NCBI GenBank assembly: GCA_026985655.1
Contig: JALSQB010000094.1
Coordinates: forward strand, 1 to 12,433
Source of the DNA: Campylobacteraceae bacterium
GTDB taxonomy: Bacteria; Campylobacterota; Campylobacteria; Campylobacterales; Sulfurovaceae
Direction of reading: 5' to 3'
DNA length: 12,433 nt
The translations under genes were made by a program, and so were the position numbers. This document shows, one piece after another, positions 1 through 6,410 of the stretch. Numbering within the stretch: the first letter of the stretch is position 1; every line of letters begins with the position of its first letter. The notes under the pieces are model-generated. The model made no database searches. It was not told where the DNA came from and saw only the letters and a list, made by a program, of their open reading frames with translations.

Positions 1-719
1 ACCATAAAAGGAACAATTTTCTCTGCCACCGTGGCAATTCGCTTAATACCCCCAATAATCACTAAGCCTGTAATCCCTGCCATAATCAATCCAAAGACCC
101 AAGGGTAGCTACTAAAAAATGGTATTTGATTTTGAACAATACTTAGCGATTGAGAGATTTGAAAGGTATTTCCTGCTCCCAATGCCCCAAGTATCATAAA
201 GAAAGCAAAAACCATTGCCATATATTTACCTGTTTTTGCCATACCTTTATCGGCTAAGCCACGGGAAAGATACTCCATTCCCCCACCCATAATGGTTCCA
301 TTAGGGAGAAACTCTCTATATTTAATGGAGAGTGTGACTTCAGTAAACTTCAGCGTCATTCCCAAGAAACCTGCCAATATCATCCAAAAAGCAGCCCCTG
401 CTCCACCTAGTGAGATGGCAATAGAGACCGCAGCAATATTACCAATACCTACGGTAGCCGATAGTGCCGTTGCTAAAGATTGGAAAGGAGAGATAACTCC
501 TTTATCCTCTTTGGTTTTGTATTTACCTCGTACAATTGCCAGTGAGTGTGAAAACATTCTAAGATTGACAAAACCCATTTTAAGTGTCAAAAAAACACCC
601 GAAACAATAAGCAGTGCTACCACAAAGGGGAAGGTCGCCCCCTCTACTTGACCTAAAAATATATCAAAAAATAAAATTTTGTTAAAAAAAGCATTAATTG
701 CGACAAACAGTTCATTCAT
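1..719 (-). CDS. AGCS-family sodium:alanine/glycine symporter, N-terminal part
   Basis: About 239 codons are visible before the frame runs off the left edge; the family is usually near 450 residues, so roughly half is present. The product should be an inner-membrane protein importing alanine or glycine with Na+ (or H+). The family signature is clear: TALSATVGIGNIAAVSIAIS at residues 84-103, followed by GGAGAAFWM at 105-113 and GGGMEYLSRGL at 145-155, with hydrophobic segments around 31-50, 94-122, 167-183 and 205-224. Two in-frame ATGs lie close together at 725 and 719. The second is chosen because AAGGA at 726-730 sits 6-7 nt ahead of it and would touch the first. It is transcribed in the same direction as the kinase gene upstream but is separated by a 64-nt gap with its own -10-like box. 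The family call is firm; the substrate (alanine or glycine) cannot be told from the sequence. Confidence 0.9.
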   Translation of the reverse strand, partial: MNELFVAINAFFNKILFFDIFLGQVEGATFPFVVALLIVSGVFLTLKMGFVNLRMFSHSLAIVRGKYKTKEDKGVISPFQSLATALSATVGIGNIAAVSIAISLGGAGAAFWMILAGFLGMTLKFTEVTLSIKYREFLPNGTIMGGGMEYLSRGLADKGMAKTGKYMAMVFAFFMILGALGAGNTFQISQSLSIVQNQIPFFSSYPWVFGLIMAGITGLVIIGGIKRIATVAEKIVPFM

Positions 720-730
720 TATCATTCCTT

Positions 731-750
731 ATCTATTAAAATAGATTATA
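731..750 (-). promoter_or_regulatory. Candidate promoter with overlapping palindrome for the symporter gene
   Basis: On the minus strand a perfect TATAAT lies at 750-745. Just downstream is a 7-bp perfect inverted repeat, ATCTATT (731-737) and AATAGAT (740-746), with a 2-nt centre, ending next to the AAGGA ribosome binding site. No good -35 hexamer is visible, which is common in Campylobacterota. A 2-nt loop is too tight for a good RNA hairpin, so an operator over the transcription start is a reasonable reading. AT-rich chance palindromes are common, so confidence is low. Confidence 0.35.
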
Positions 751-783
751 TAATGAAAAACTTAACTAAAAATAAATATCTGA

Positions 784-2343
784 TTAATTGAAAAACTCTT
801 TGACCTCTACTAAAAAATCATCAATATTGTTTTTAATCTTCACAAAGTCTTCATTTTCAGCATACTGGAGTAGCTCCCCTGCTTTTTTTGAAAGCTCTTC
901 AAGCCCTAAATTTGCCAAAATACCTTTAATTCCATGCAAATTTAAAATTAACATTTCGCTTTTCTTTATACGTATGCCCTTCTCTATGCCCTTAATGTAC
1001 TTTTTCAATCCCTCTTCAGCCATTGCAATAAAATTATTGCCCGTCTCCTCATCAAAATAAGTTTTAAAATGTGCTAAAGCCCTATTGCGTAAGCTATTGT
1101 TCTGTTTATGTTCTAAAGGAGAGAGTAGTTGAGCAAGTCTAGCTTCAATATCTTTAGGTGACAATGGTTTTTCAATAAAATCATTCATACCTGCTTCTTT
1201 AGCTTCACGCTTATTTTCCTTATAAACATTAGCAGACATACAAATAATAGGAATTTCACTATTAAGCCTACGTATTCTTTTTGTGGTTTCAATGCCATCA
1301 AGTACAGGCATTTTTAAATCCATAAAAATAATATCATACTGACTTTTTTTCAACTTATCAAGTGCAACTTGACCATTTTCTGCACTCTGTACATCAATGC
1401 CAAAAAATATACTAAACATCTCTTTTAAAAATTTTCTATTAAAAGTAAGGTCTTCGACAATTAGCACCCTTAAATGCGCATAGTGTTGTTCTTTTTTTAC
1501 CAATGAAGTATGCGTATGTTGAAGCACTTTGCTTCGCTTTAATTTAGATTTCTCACAATAAAATGTTACCTGAAAAGAACTCCCCTCTCCCTCTTTAGAA
1601 TGAACTTCAATCTTCCCACCCATTAAAGTTGCCAATTGATAGGAGATATAAAGCCCTAGTCCTGTTCCCTCTTCTACATCAGTTGAAGTAAAAGGTTCAA
1701 AAAGGCTCTTTTTAACTCTGCTAGGAATACCCAAACCTGTATCTTTCACCTCAACCACTACTTCTAATTGATGATTGATTGGTTTTATCTCCAGTAAGGT
1801 AAATTCAATTTTACCAGATTTTGTAAATTTAACTGCATTGCTTAGAAGATTGGTAAAAATTTGTTGTACCCGTTTTTTATCTACAAAAACATAATAATCC
1901 AACGCAGGAATAGCACTAATAAACTCTACCTCTTTAGAGATTTTAGATTCAACCATATTGGCACAATTTAACAAGATACTGTCCAGTGATTCTTCTTGTA
2001 AACTTAGTTCAATTTGATTCTCTTTGAGCTTAGAGACATCTAACAAATCACCCAATAGTGCCATCAAAAAATCAGCACTTTCATTTAATTGTGCCAAATA
2101 TTTAATTTGTTGTTGGGTTAAATCTGTCTCTCCAAGTAAAGCACTGTTACCCAATACAGCCGTTAAAGGTGAACGAATTTCATGGCTCATAGAAGAGATA
2201 AAAATCTGCTTGTTTTCTAAAGCTTCATCTAACTCTTTATTAACATAATAGAGTAGATTATAAATTGTTAATTTGTCTTTTTCTAACCTAGCACACTTCT
2301 TTTCTAGTTTTTCAACTCTTTTTTTTAACGCTTTTTTTTTCAC
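784..2343 (-). CDS. Soluble hybrid histidine kinase with HisKA, HATPase, receiver and Hpt domains
   Basis: A 519-residue sensor kinase with no membrane segment or signal peptide. Residues 1-45 are highly charged and probably coiled coil. The HisKA domain has the H-box SMSHEIRSPL with phospho-accepting His54. The ATPase domain has NLLSNA (Asn165/Asn169), DTGLGI (201-206) and GTGLGL (226-231). The receiver domain (about 292-410) has the acidic pair Glu297/Asp298, acceptor Asp342 in MDLKMP, Ser370 and Lys392. A C-terminal Hpt domain carries His470 in the HGIKG motif. All catalytic residues are present, giving an internal His54-Asp342-His470 relay. The start is GTG at 2343, sharing its G with the TAG stop of the FIST gene, which implies translational coupling; an AAGAG lies a few bases upstream. 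With no sensory domain of its own, it probably receives its signal from the FIST protein and passes phosphate to the single-domain receiver encoded first in the operon. The pairing is inferred. Confidence 0.95.
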   Translation of the reverse strand: MKKKALKKRVEKLEKKCARLEKDKLTIYNLLYYVNKELDEALENKQIFISSMSHEIRSPLTAVLGNSALLGETDLTQQQIKYLAQLNESADFLMALLGDLLDVSKLKENQIELSLQEESLDSILLNCANMVESKISKEVEFISAIPALDYYVFVDKKRVQQIFTNLLSNAVKFTKSGKIEFTLLEIKPINHQLEVVVEVKDTGLGIPSRVKKSLFEPFTSTDVEEGTGLGLYISYQLATLMGGKIEVHSKEGEGSSFQVTFYCEKSKLKRSKVLQHTHTSLVKKEQHYAHLRVLIVEDLTFNRKFLKEMFSIFFGIDVQSAENGQVALDKLKKSQYDIIFMDLKMPVLDGIETTKRIRRLNSEIPIICMSANVYKENKREAKEAGMNDFIEKPLSPKDIEARLAQLLSPLEHKQNNSLRNRALAHFKTYFDEETGNNFIAMAEEGLKKYIKGIEKGIRIKKSEMLILNLHGIKGILANLGLEELSKKAGELLQYAENEDFVKIKNNIDDFLVEVKEFFN

Positions 2344-3470
2344 TATTTTTCTCTTAACTGTACAGTTACAAATGTTTCATTATGCAAAGCATTACCCTTA
2401 GGTACAGATGCAATTTCACCATAGGCATAAAACCCAATAAGTGGTGCTTTGGCTGTTTGCGTGTATGCCATTTCAATCTCTTTGAAAGCATGTTTACCCA
2501 ATAAGTTTTTATGGGCAACACAAGGAAAAACCAATGTCAAATCGGATTTAAACTCTTTTTTATCGCTCAAACTATTAACAATACTATTTTTCACATAGTC
2601 AATAACATCAATACCCACAGGCGTAGAAATTCTAACCTTTGAACCCTCTGGAATATGTCCTGAAAATAGCAATGAACCATCTTCATTAATTTGGATAGCA
2701 GCTCTATAGATAAGTTCTCCACTTTGTAAAAGTACTTCTAAGGGATAGTCTATTCCCATAATAGGCATGTCTTCAGAATCAATCTGTAAATACTCTTTGT
2801 AAAATTCTAATGCTGGTTTATTGTCAATGGTATAGACAATATTTTTTTTCGCTTTCGTCACAACACACTGTATGCCAATCCCTTTCCAACCTAATCCACA
2901 TGCCATGAGCATCTCAATTTTATCTCTATCTATTGCCAAAGCAAGTACTCCATTGGAGAGTATTTTTTTATTAGAGAAGACATAGGTTTGTTTAAAATGT
3001 CCATCATCAGCTGCTACGGCACCAAAAAATAGCTTAATCTCTTTTTGAAGTCCATTAATATAGCTTTCATTGTCAAAGTCCAATCCTGAAGTAATGGTAA
3101 GTAAAGCAACATGGTTAAACTGCTTTGATGCCCATTTCCCGACTCTCTTTCCATAGTGTACATAAGATTCGTCTTTCATCTTCTTAAGTTTAATTTTAAA
3201 GGCACTTTTATCCAAATTTGTTAGCATACATGTGATACTTTGTTCTTTACTATTTGAACCTAAATTCTCATCAGCATAGACCTCACCATGCGTGGTTGAA
3301 CCCACCACAATAAAACTGTATTTTTTTAATTTTTTTACCAAATACTCAATATCATATTCAATAGACAGATAAATAAATGCCAATGTTGGCTTAAATTTTT
3401 TTGTAATACTAAGCTCAATCTCTTCTATCAATGTATCAACACAAAAAGCATTAATTATTTTATGTTGCAT
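2343..3470 (-). CDS. FIST-domain (FIST_N plus FIST_C) signal protein
   Basis: A 375-residue protein covering the two-part FIST sensory module (F-box and intracellular signal transduction proteins), proposed in the literature to bind small ligands. The N-terminal half shows VGSTTHGEV (56-64), matching the family's G-[CS]-[ST]-T-x-G-E pattern. The C-terminal half ends with GFYAYGE (346-352) and HNETF (363-367), the hallmark of FIST_C. There is no signal peptide, membrane helix or attached kinase, receiver or GGDEF domain, so it appears to be a free cytoplasmic sensor. Its ATG follows the response-regulator stop after a single base (TAAGATG), and its own TAG overlaps the kinase GTG, so the three proteins are probably made together. 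Stand-alone FIST proteins next to kinases support a role as the input module of the kinase. The ligand is unknown. Confidence 0.93.
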   Translation of the reverse strand: MQHKIINAFCVDTLIEEIELSITKKFKPTLAFIYLSIEYDIEYLVKKLKKYSFIVVGSTTHGEVYADENLGSNSKEQSITCMLTNLDKSAFKIKLKKMKDESYVHYGKRVGKWASKQFNHVALLTITSGLDFDNESYINGLQKEIKLFFGAVAADDGHFKQTYVFSNKKILSNGVLALAIDRDKIEMLMACGLGWKGIGIQCVVTKAKKNIVYTIDNKPALEFYKEYLQIDSEDMPIMGIDYPLEVLLQSGELIYRAAIQINEDGSLLFSGHIPEGSKVRISTPVGIDVIDYVKNSIVNSLSDKKEFKSDLTLVFPCVAHKNLLGKHAFKEIEMAYTQTAKAPLIGFYAYGEIASVPKGNALHNETFVTVQLREK

Positions 3471-3471
3471 C

Positions 3472-3867
3472 TTAAACGACTCCCTTGCTTAACAAATCAT
3501 AAATAGTCTCTTCAAAGACAGAGAAATCAAAAGGTTTTGTTAAACATACTTTTGCCCCAATCTCTTCTATCTCTCTTTTATTTAGTCTATCGGTGGTCAT
3601 CAGGACAATCAAAGAAGTACATTCAATTTTTTTACTATTTTTGATTTTTGCTAAAAGTGCTTCTCCATTCATCTTTGGCATATATAAATCCAATAAAAGC
3701 ATGTCATATTCACGTACACTAAGTAGTTCCAGTGCTTCTTCTCCATCAGAAGCTTGATGAATGGTCATATTAGGAATATGTTTTAACATACTCACAATCA
3801 ATTCCAGAGTAAAAGGGTCATCATCGACAATCAATATGTGAAGTTCCTTAAATATATGCCAATCCAT
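3472..3867 (-). CDS. Single-domain response regulator (CheY-like receiver)
   Basis: A 131-residue protein consisting of one receiver domain. It has the acidic cluster Asp15-Asp16-Asp17 (IVDDDP), acceptor Asp60 in LLLDLYMP, Thr91/Thr92 after the fourth strand (IVLMTT) and Lys111-Pro112. Nothing follows the fifth helix, so there is no DNA-binding, GGDEF, EAL or enzymatic output. It is first in the operon; its ATG at 3867 has a good AGGGAAG ribosome binding site at 3871-3877. It is the natural final acceptor for the Hpt domain of the kinase two genes downstream, completing a four-step phosphorelay. It could alternatively act like CheY by binding a protein target, or as a phosphate sink. The target cannot be seen here. 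Confidence 0.93.
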   Translation of the reverse strand: MDWHIFKELHILIVDDDPFTLELIVSMLKHIPNMTIHQASDGEEALELLSVREYDMLLLDLYMPKMNGEALLAKIKNSKKIECTSLIVLMTTDRLNKREIEEIGAKVCLTKPFDFSVFEETIYDLLSKGVV

Positions 3868-3895
3868 TACTTCCCTTTTTTAAGTATTTGAATTT

Positions 3896-3901
3896 AGTAT
3901 A
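3896..3901 (-). promoter_or_regulatory. Candidate -10 box for the response-regulator operon
   Basis: TATACT on the minus strand, about 30 nt upstream of the response-regulator ATG, embedded in T-rich DNA. There is no convincing -35 hexamer at 17-18 nt. Its position between the gene and the tandem 11-bp repeat makes it the best local candidate. The assignment rests on position and a 5/6 match only. Confidence 0.35.
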
Positions 3902-3929
3902 TAGAAATAAATCTAAAATAAACATAAAT

Positions 3930-3951
3930 TAAATGTGATTTAAATGTGATT
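3930..3951. repeat. Perfect tandem 11-bp direct repeat in the divergent control region
   Basis: TAAATGTGATT occurs twice, back to back (3930-3940 and 3941-3951), with no mismatch. One helical turn per unit and a position about 30-55 bp upstream of the candidate -10 for the response-regulator operon suit a direct-repeat binding site, as bound by OmpR/PhoB-type activators. The single-domain regulator encoded here has no DNA-binding domain, so the binder would be encoded elsewhere. It might also be a chance or slippage duplication. Confidence 0.5.
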
Positions 3952-3982
3952 CAAAATTTTAATTACTTTTTACACAGTTTAA

Positions 3983-4006
3983 TACATCAATATATCTTGA
4001 TATATT
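3983..4006. promoter_or_regulatory. ArsR-type operator of the arsenic operon
   Basis: Contains ATCAA-N6-TTGAT (3986-4001), extended to an 8-bp arm pair TACATCAA / TTGATATA (3983-3990 and 3997-4004) with one mismatch. A second, nested perfect palindrome, AATATATC-TT-GATATATT, covers 3989-4006. This spacing resembles operators described for ArsR-family arsenic repressors. It lies directly over the -35 region of the promoter ahead of arsC, where bound ArsR would block RNA polymerase. The repressor gene is in the same operon, consistent with autoregulation. Confidence 0.7.
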
Positions 4007-4026
4007 AAACTATAATCAGCTATACT
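3997..4026 (+). promoter_or_regulatory. Promoter(s) of the arsC-arsR-arsB operon
   Basis: Two overlapping candidates are visible. TTGATA (3997-4002) and TATACT (4021-4026) are separated by 18 nt, each a 5/6 match to sigma70 consensus. A perfect TATAAT also lies at 4011-4016 but lacks a -35 at standard spacing. Either gives a short leader before the ATG at 4057, and both are overlapped by the operator. The ribosome binding site for arsC is weak; no clear AGGAG is seen. Confidence 0.6.
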
Positions 4027-4056
4027 CTTAAAAAATTTAACACGAAAGCTTATCAA

Positions 4057-4722
4057 ATGAGTAACAAAGTTCTTATTTTATGTACAGGAAACTCTTGTCG
4101 AAGTATTATTGCTGAAGCCCTTATTAACAAAGAGCTAGAGGGCATTGAAGCCCATAGTTCAGGGGTGAAACCCAGTGGAAAAGTCAATCCCAATGCCCAA
4201 AAAGTTTTAGAGGAAAATAGTGCTTGGCAAGAACATTATCACTCTAAAACTTTAGATGAAGTTGAACATATTGACTTTGATTTAGTCGTCACGGTGTGCG
4301 ACCATGCCAAAGAGCATTGTCCTATTTTTAAGGGTGATACCAAAGTCATACACCTAGGGTTTGAAGACCCAGATGGAGAAAATTATGAAGCGTTTGAAAA
4401 AACTTACTTAGCTATAAAAGAGCAACTACTGCCAAAAATCAAACAAGAACTTAAAGGAGAGACAATGCAAAAAAAAGTATTTAAAATTAAAGAGGGTGTC
4501 AATATTAACTTTACAGGAGTCGTACAAAAACAACAAATTGTTAAAATGGTCGAAAACTGTGCCACAGGAGCGTGTGAGTGTATGAGTGAAGCAACCAAAA
4601 AGAAGATTACCAATATGCAAGTAGAGGGGAAAGATGGAGATGTAGCACTTAAACTTTCAGGTGAAATCTCTAAAGAGGAGATAGAAAACGCCTTAGCCAA
4701 ATCAAAAGTTTTAAATCCATAA
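4057..4722 (+). CDS. arsC: Thioredoxin-type arsenate reductase fused to a cysteine-bearing C-terminal domain
   Basis: Residues 1-136 form a low-molecular-weight phosphatase-fold arsenate reductase (pI258 ArsC type), reducing As(V) to As(III). The P-loop CTGNSCRS starts at nucleophile Cys9 with Cys14 and Arg15. Cys81 and Cys88 (VCDHAKEHCP) supply the disulfide relay, and Asp104-Pro105 (FEDP) is the likely general acid. ArsC proteins normally end near residue 135; this one continues with about 85 residues of unrecognised, charged sequence holding a CATGACEC cluster (Cys168, Cys173, Cys175) and the tail GEISKEEIENALAKS. The tail loosely recalls the end of a ferredoxin-like metal-binding domain, but I cannot assign a family. 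The junction is exactly at Met137, preceded by AAGGAG five bases upstream, so the C-terminal part may also be made as a separate protein. First gene of the operon; arsR follows after one base. The reductase call is strong, the tail's function unknown. Confidence 0.92.
   Translation: MSNKVLILCTGNSCRSIIAEALINKELEGIEAHSSGVKPSGKVNPNAQKVLEENSAWQEHYHSKTLDEVEHIDFDLVVTVCDHAKEHCPIFKGDTKVIHLGFEDPDGENYEAFEKTYLAIKEQLLPKIKQELKGETMQKKVFKIKEGVNINFTGVVQKQQIVKMVENCATGACECMSEATKKKITNMQVEGKDGDVALKLSGEISKEEIENALAKSKVLNP
4454..4467 (+). promoter_or_regulatory. Internal ribosome binding site and ATG within arsC
   Basis: AAGGAG (4454-4459), 5-nt spacer, then ATG (4465-4467), in frame with arsC and placed at the boundary between the reductase and the extra domain. 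It is a much better initiation site than the one in front of arsC itself. It suggests that the 85-residue C-terminal domain is, or recently was, an independent gene joined to arsC by loss of the intervening stop codon. The sequence shows the site; its use is inferred. Confidence 0.6.
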
Positions 4723-4723
4723 A

Positions 4724-5038
4724 ATGGATATTTTTCTAAAAACCATAAGTTCACTCAATGATGAGACACGCTTAAAGATTTTACACTTCATTGACCACAA
4801 TGGTGAAGTTTGTGTTTGTGACATTGAGAGCAGTTTTGAGATGATACAATCACGCATCTCTCGACATCTAAAAATCTTAAAAGAGGCAGGTTTTTTAAAA
4901 GTAGAACGCCGTGGTCGTTGGGCATTTTACAGCATACGCACCCCTCTTGATAAATTTCGACAATCTATTTTAGAGGAGATAAGCTATTTAAACATCTCCC
5001 TCCCACCCCTCAACAAGGAATGTAATGTTACTCGCTAG
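4724..5038 (+). CDS. arsR: ArsR/SmtB-family arsenic-responsive repressor
   Basis: A 104-residue winged-helix repressor. Helix-turn-helix residues are about 36-56 (QSRISRHLKIL recognition helix), with a wing at RRGRWAFYSI (62-71). The As(III)-sensing motif EVCVCDIE (28-35) places Cys30 and Cys32 in the DNA-binding helix region, matching the ELCVCDL motif of classical ArsR; arsenite binding to these thiols releases DNA. A further cysteine, Cys100, lies near the C-terminus. The ATG follows the arsC stop after one base and lacks its own good ribosome binding site, so it probably depends on coupled translation. Its 3' end overlaps the arsB start by 14 nt. The likely operator is the ATCAA-N6-TTGAT palindrome upstream of arsC. 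Antimonite may also be sensed. Confidence 0.93.
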   Translation: MDIFLKTISSLNDETRLKILHFIDHNGEVCVCDIESSFEMIQSRISRHLKILKEAGFLKVERRGRWAFYSIRTPLDKFRQSILEEISYLNISLPPLNKECNVTR

Positions 5039-6284
5039 TTTAGTTTTTTTACTCACCCTCATCTTCATTATTTGGCAACCCAAAGGCTTATAAATAGGCA
5101 CAACAGCCATCATTGGTGCAGTTGTTGCTTATGCCCTTGGCATTGTTGCCTATGCTGACCTCTTTACTGTTTTTGACATTGTATGGGACGCAACTTTGGC
5201 GTTTATTGGTATTATCATTCTCTCTATGGTACTCGATGAGATAGGCTTTTTTGAATGGTGTGCCATCAAAATGGCAAAGCTCTCCAAGGGCAATGGACAT
5301 CTTATGTTTGTCTATGCCTTACTCTTAGGGGCATTTGTCTCGGCACTCTTTGCCAATGATGGGGCTGCGTTAATTTTGACCCCTATTTTACTGGCAAAAA
5401 TGAAAATCTTAAAACTCAATGCAAAAACCATTTTAGCGTTTCTACTCGCAGGTGGCTTCATTGCTGATTCGGCTTCCTTGCCTTTTGTCTTCTCCAATCT
5501 TACCAATATTGTCACAGCCAACTACTTTAGCATTGGGTTTGCAGAGTATTTAAACACGATGATAGTTCCTTTTGTCGTCTCGGTAGTGGTCTCCATTGGG
5601 CTTCTTTGGCTTGTGCTTAGAAAAGATATTCCCACAAAAATTGACATTAGCCTACTCAAAGATGAGAATGAAGTGTTAAAATCTAAAACACTCTTTTTGT
5701 TTTCATGGTTTTTCTTAGCCCTACTTATTGCTGGGTACTTTATTGGCGATAGCTATGGTTTACCTGTCTCACTCTTTGCCTTAGGTGGAGGAATTATCTT
5801 TCTACTTATTGCCACTTACTTAAAAACAGTCAATGCCAAAGCCATCATAAAAAATGCTCCTTGGCAGGTCGTCTGGTTTAGTATTGGGCTTTATGTGGTA
5901 GTCTATGGGCTTAAAAATGCAGGACTCACCGACTATCTAAGCCTCATACTTCAAGACCTCTCCACAAGAGGAGATGCCATTGCCATTGTAGGAACAGGAT
6001 TTATTTCGGCATTTCTATCAGCCATTATGAACAATATGCCAACGGTGATGATTATGGACATTGCTCTTGTTGATGTGAGTAACCAAGCCTTAGCCTATGC
6101 CAACATTATCGGTTGTAACTTAGGACCTAAAATGACCCCATTTGGAAGTTTAGCCACCCTACTTTGGTTACACGTCTTAGCACAAAAAGGAGTTAAAATC
6201 GGATTTTGGCAATACAGTAAGTTTGGTTTAATGATTACCCCACCTGTATTGTTGGTGGTGTTATTGAGTTTGGCGTATTTGTAG
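5025..6284 (+). pseudogene. arsB: Arsenite efflux pump ArsB interrupted by an in-frame TAA at codon 23
   Basis: Reading from ATG at 5025 (AAGGAA at 5015-5020, spacer 4) gives MLLASLVFLLTLIFIIWQPK, a classic ArsB start, then TAA at 5091-5093, then immediately IGTTAIIGAVVA and an uninterrupted ArsB sequence to 6284. Without the stop the protein would be 419 residues, close to the usual 429 or so. Hallmarks downstream include NDGAALILTPI, NNMPTVM and GCNLGPKMTPFGSLATLL, with about a dozen membrane helices. Intact ArsB exports arsenite or antimonite across the inner membrane, driven by the proton gradient or with ArsA. The codon hit is normally Gly, Asp or similar between GL and IG, so one substitution explains it; no frameshift is present. 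Downstream starts (TTG 5196, ATG 5226) would lack the first one to two helices and have poor ribosome binding sites. A base-calling error, a recent mutation or read-through are the alternatives. The final TAG lies inside the adjacent REP-like repeat. Confidence 0.85.
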
Positions 6285-6306
6285 GTCGGTTTCCCCCGAT
6301 GCCGAC
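6281..6306 (+). repeat. REP-like unit, left copy
   Basis: Starts GTAGGTCGGTTT and ends GATGCCGAC; GTCGG (6285-6289) pairs with CCGAC (6302-6306) around a C-rich loop. Positions 6282-6284 of this unit (TAG) serve as the arsB stop codon. Confidence 0.75.
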
Positions 6307-6410
6307 AAACATTCGCACAAAAAAAGAATAGATGCTTCAATGCAAATTTTCATCTATTTATAGGCAAATGTTTATTTGTTTTATTGGGTTTTTTATTTAT
6401 GCCTGTTTAC

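Noticed and set aside
292..651. Plus-strand open frame of 119 codons
   Set aside because: It lies wholly opposite the symporter gene, whose protein has clear AGCS motifs; the plus-strand translation has no recognisable features.
4404..4754. Minus-strand open frame opposite arsC and arsR
   Set aside because: Cys/Ser/Phe-rich complement of arsC, including its C-terminal domain; it would need to overlap two real genes.
5196..6284. Treating arsB as a 362-residue protein starting at TTG 5196
   Set aside because: The conserved ArsB N-terminus is plainly present upstream of 5196 in the same frame, broken only by one TAA, so the true gene begins at 5025.
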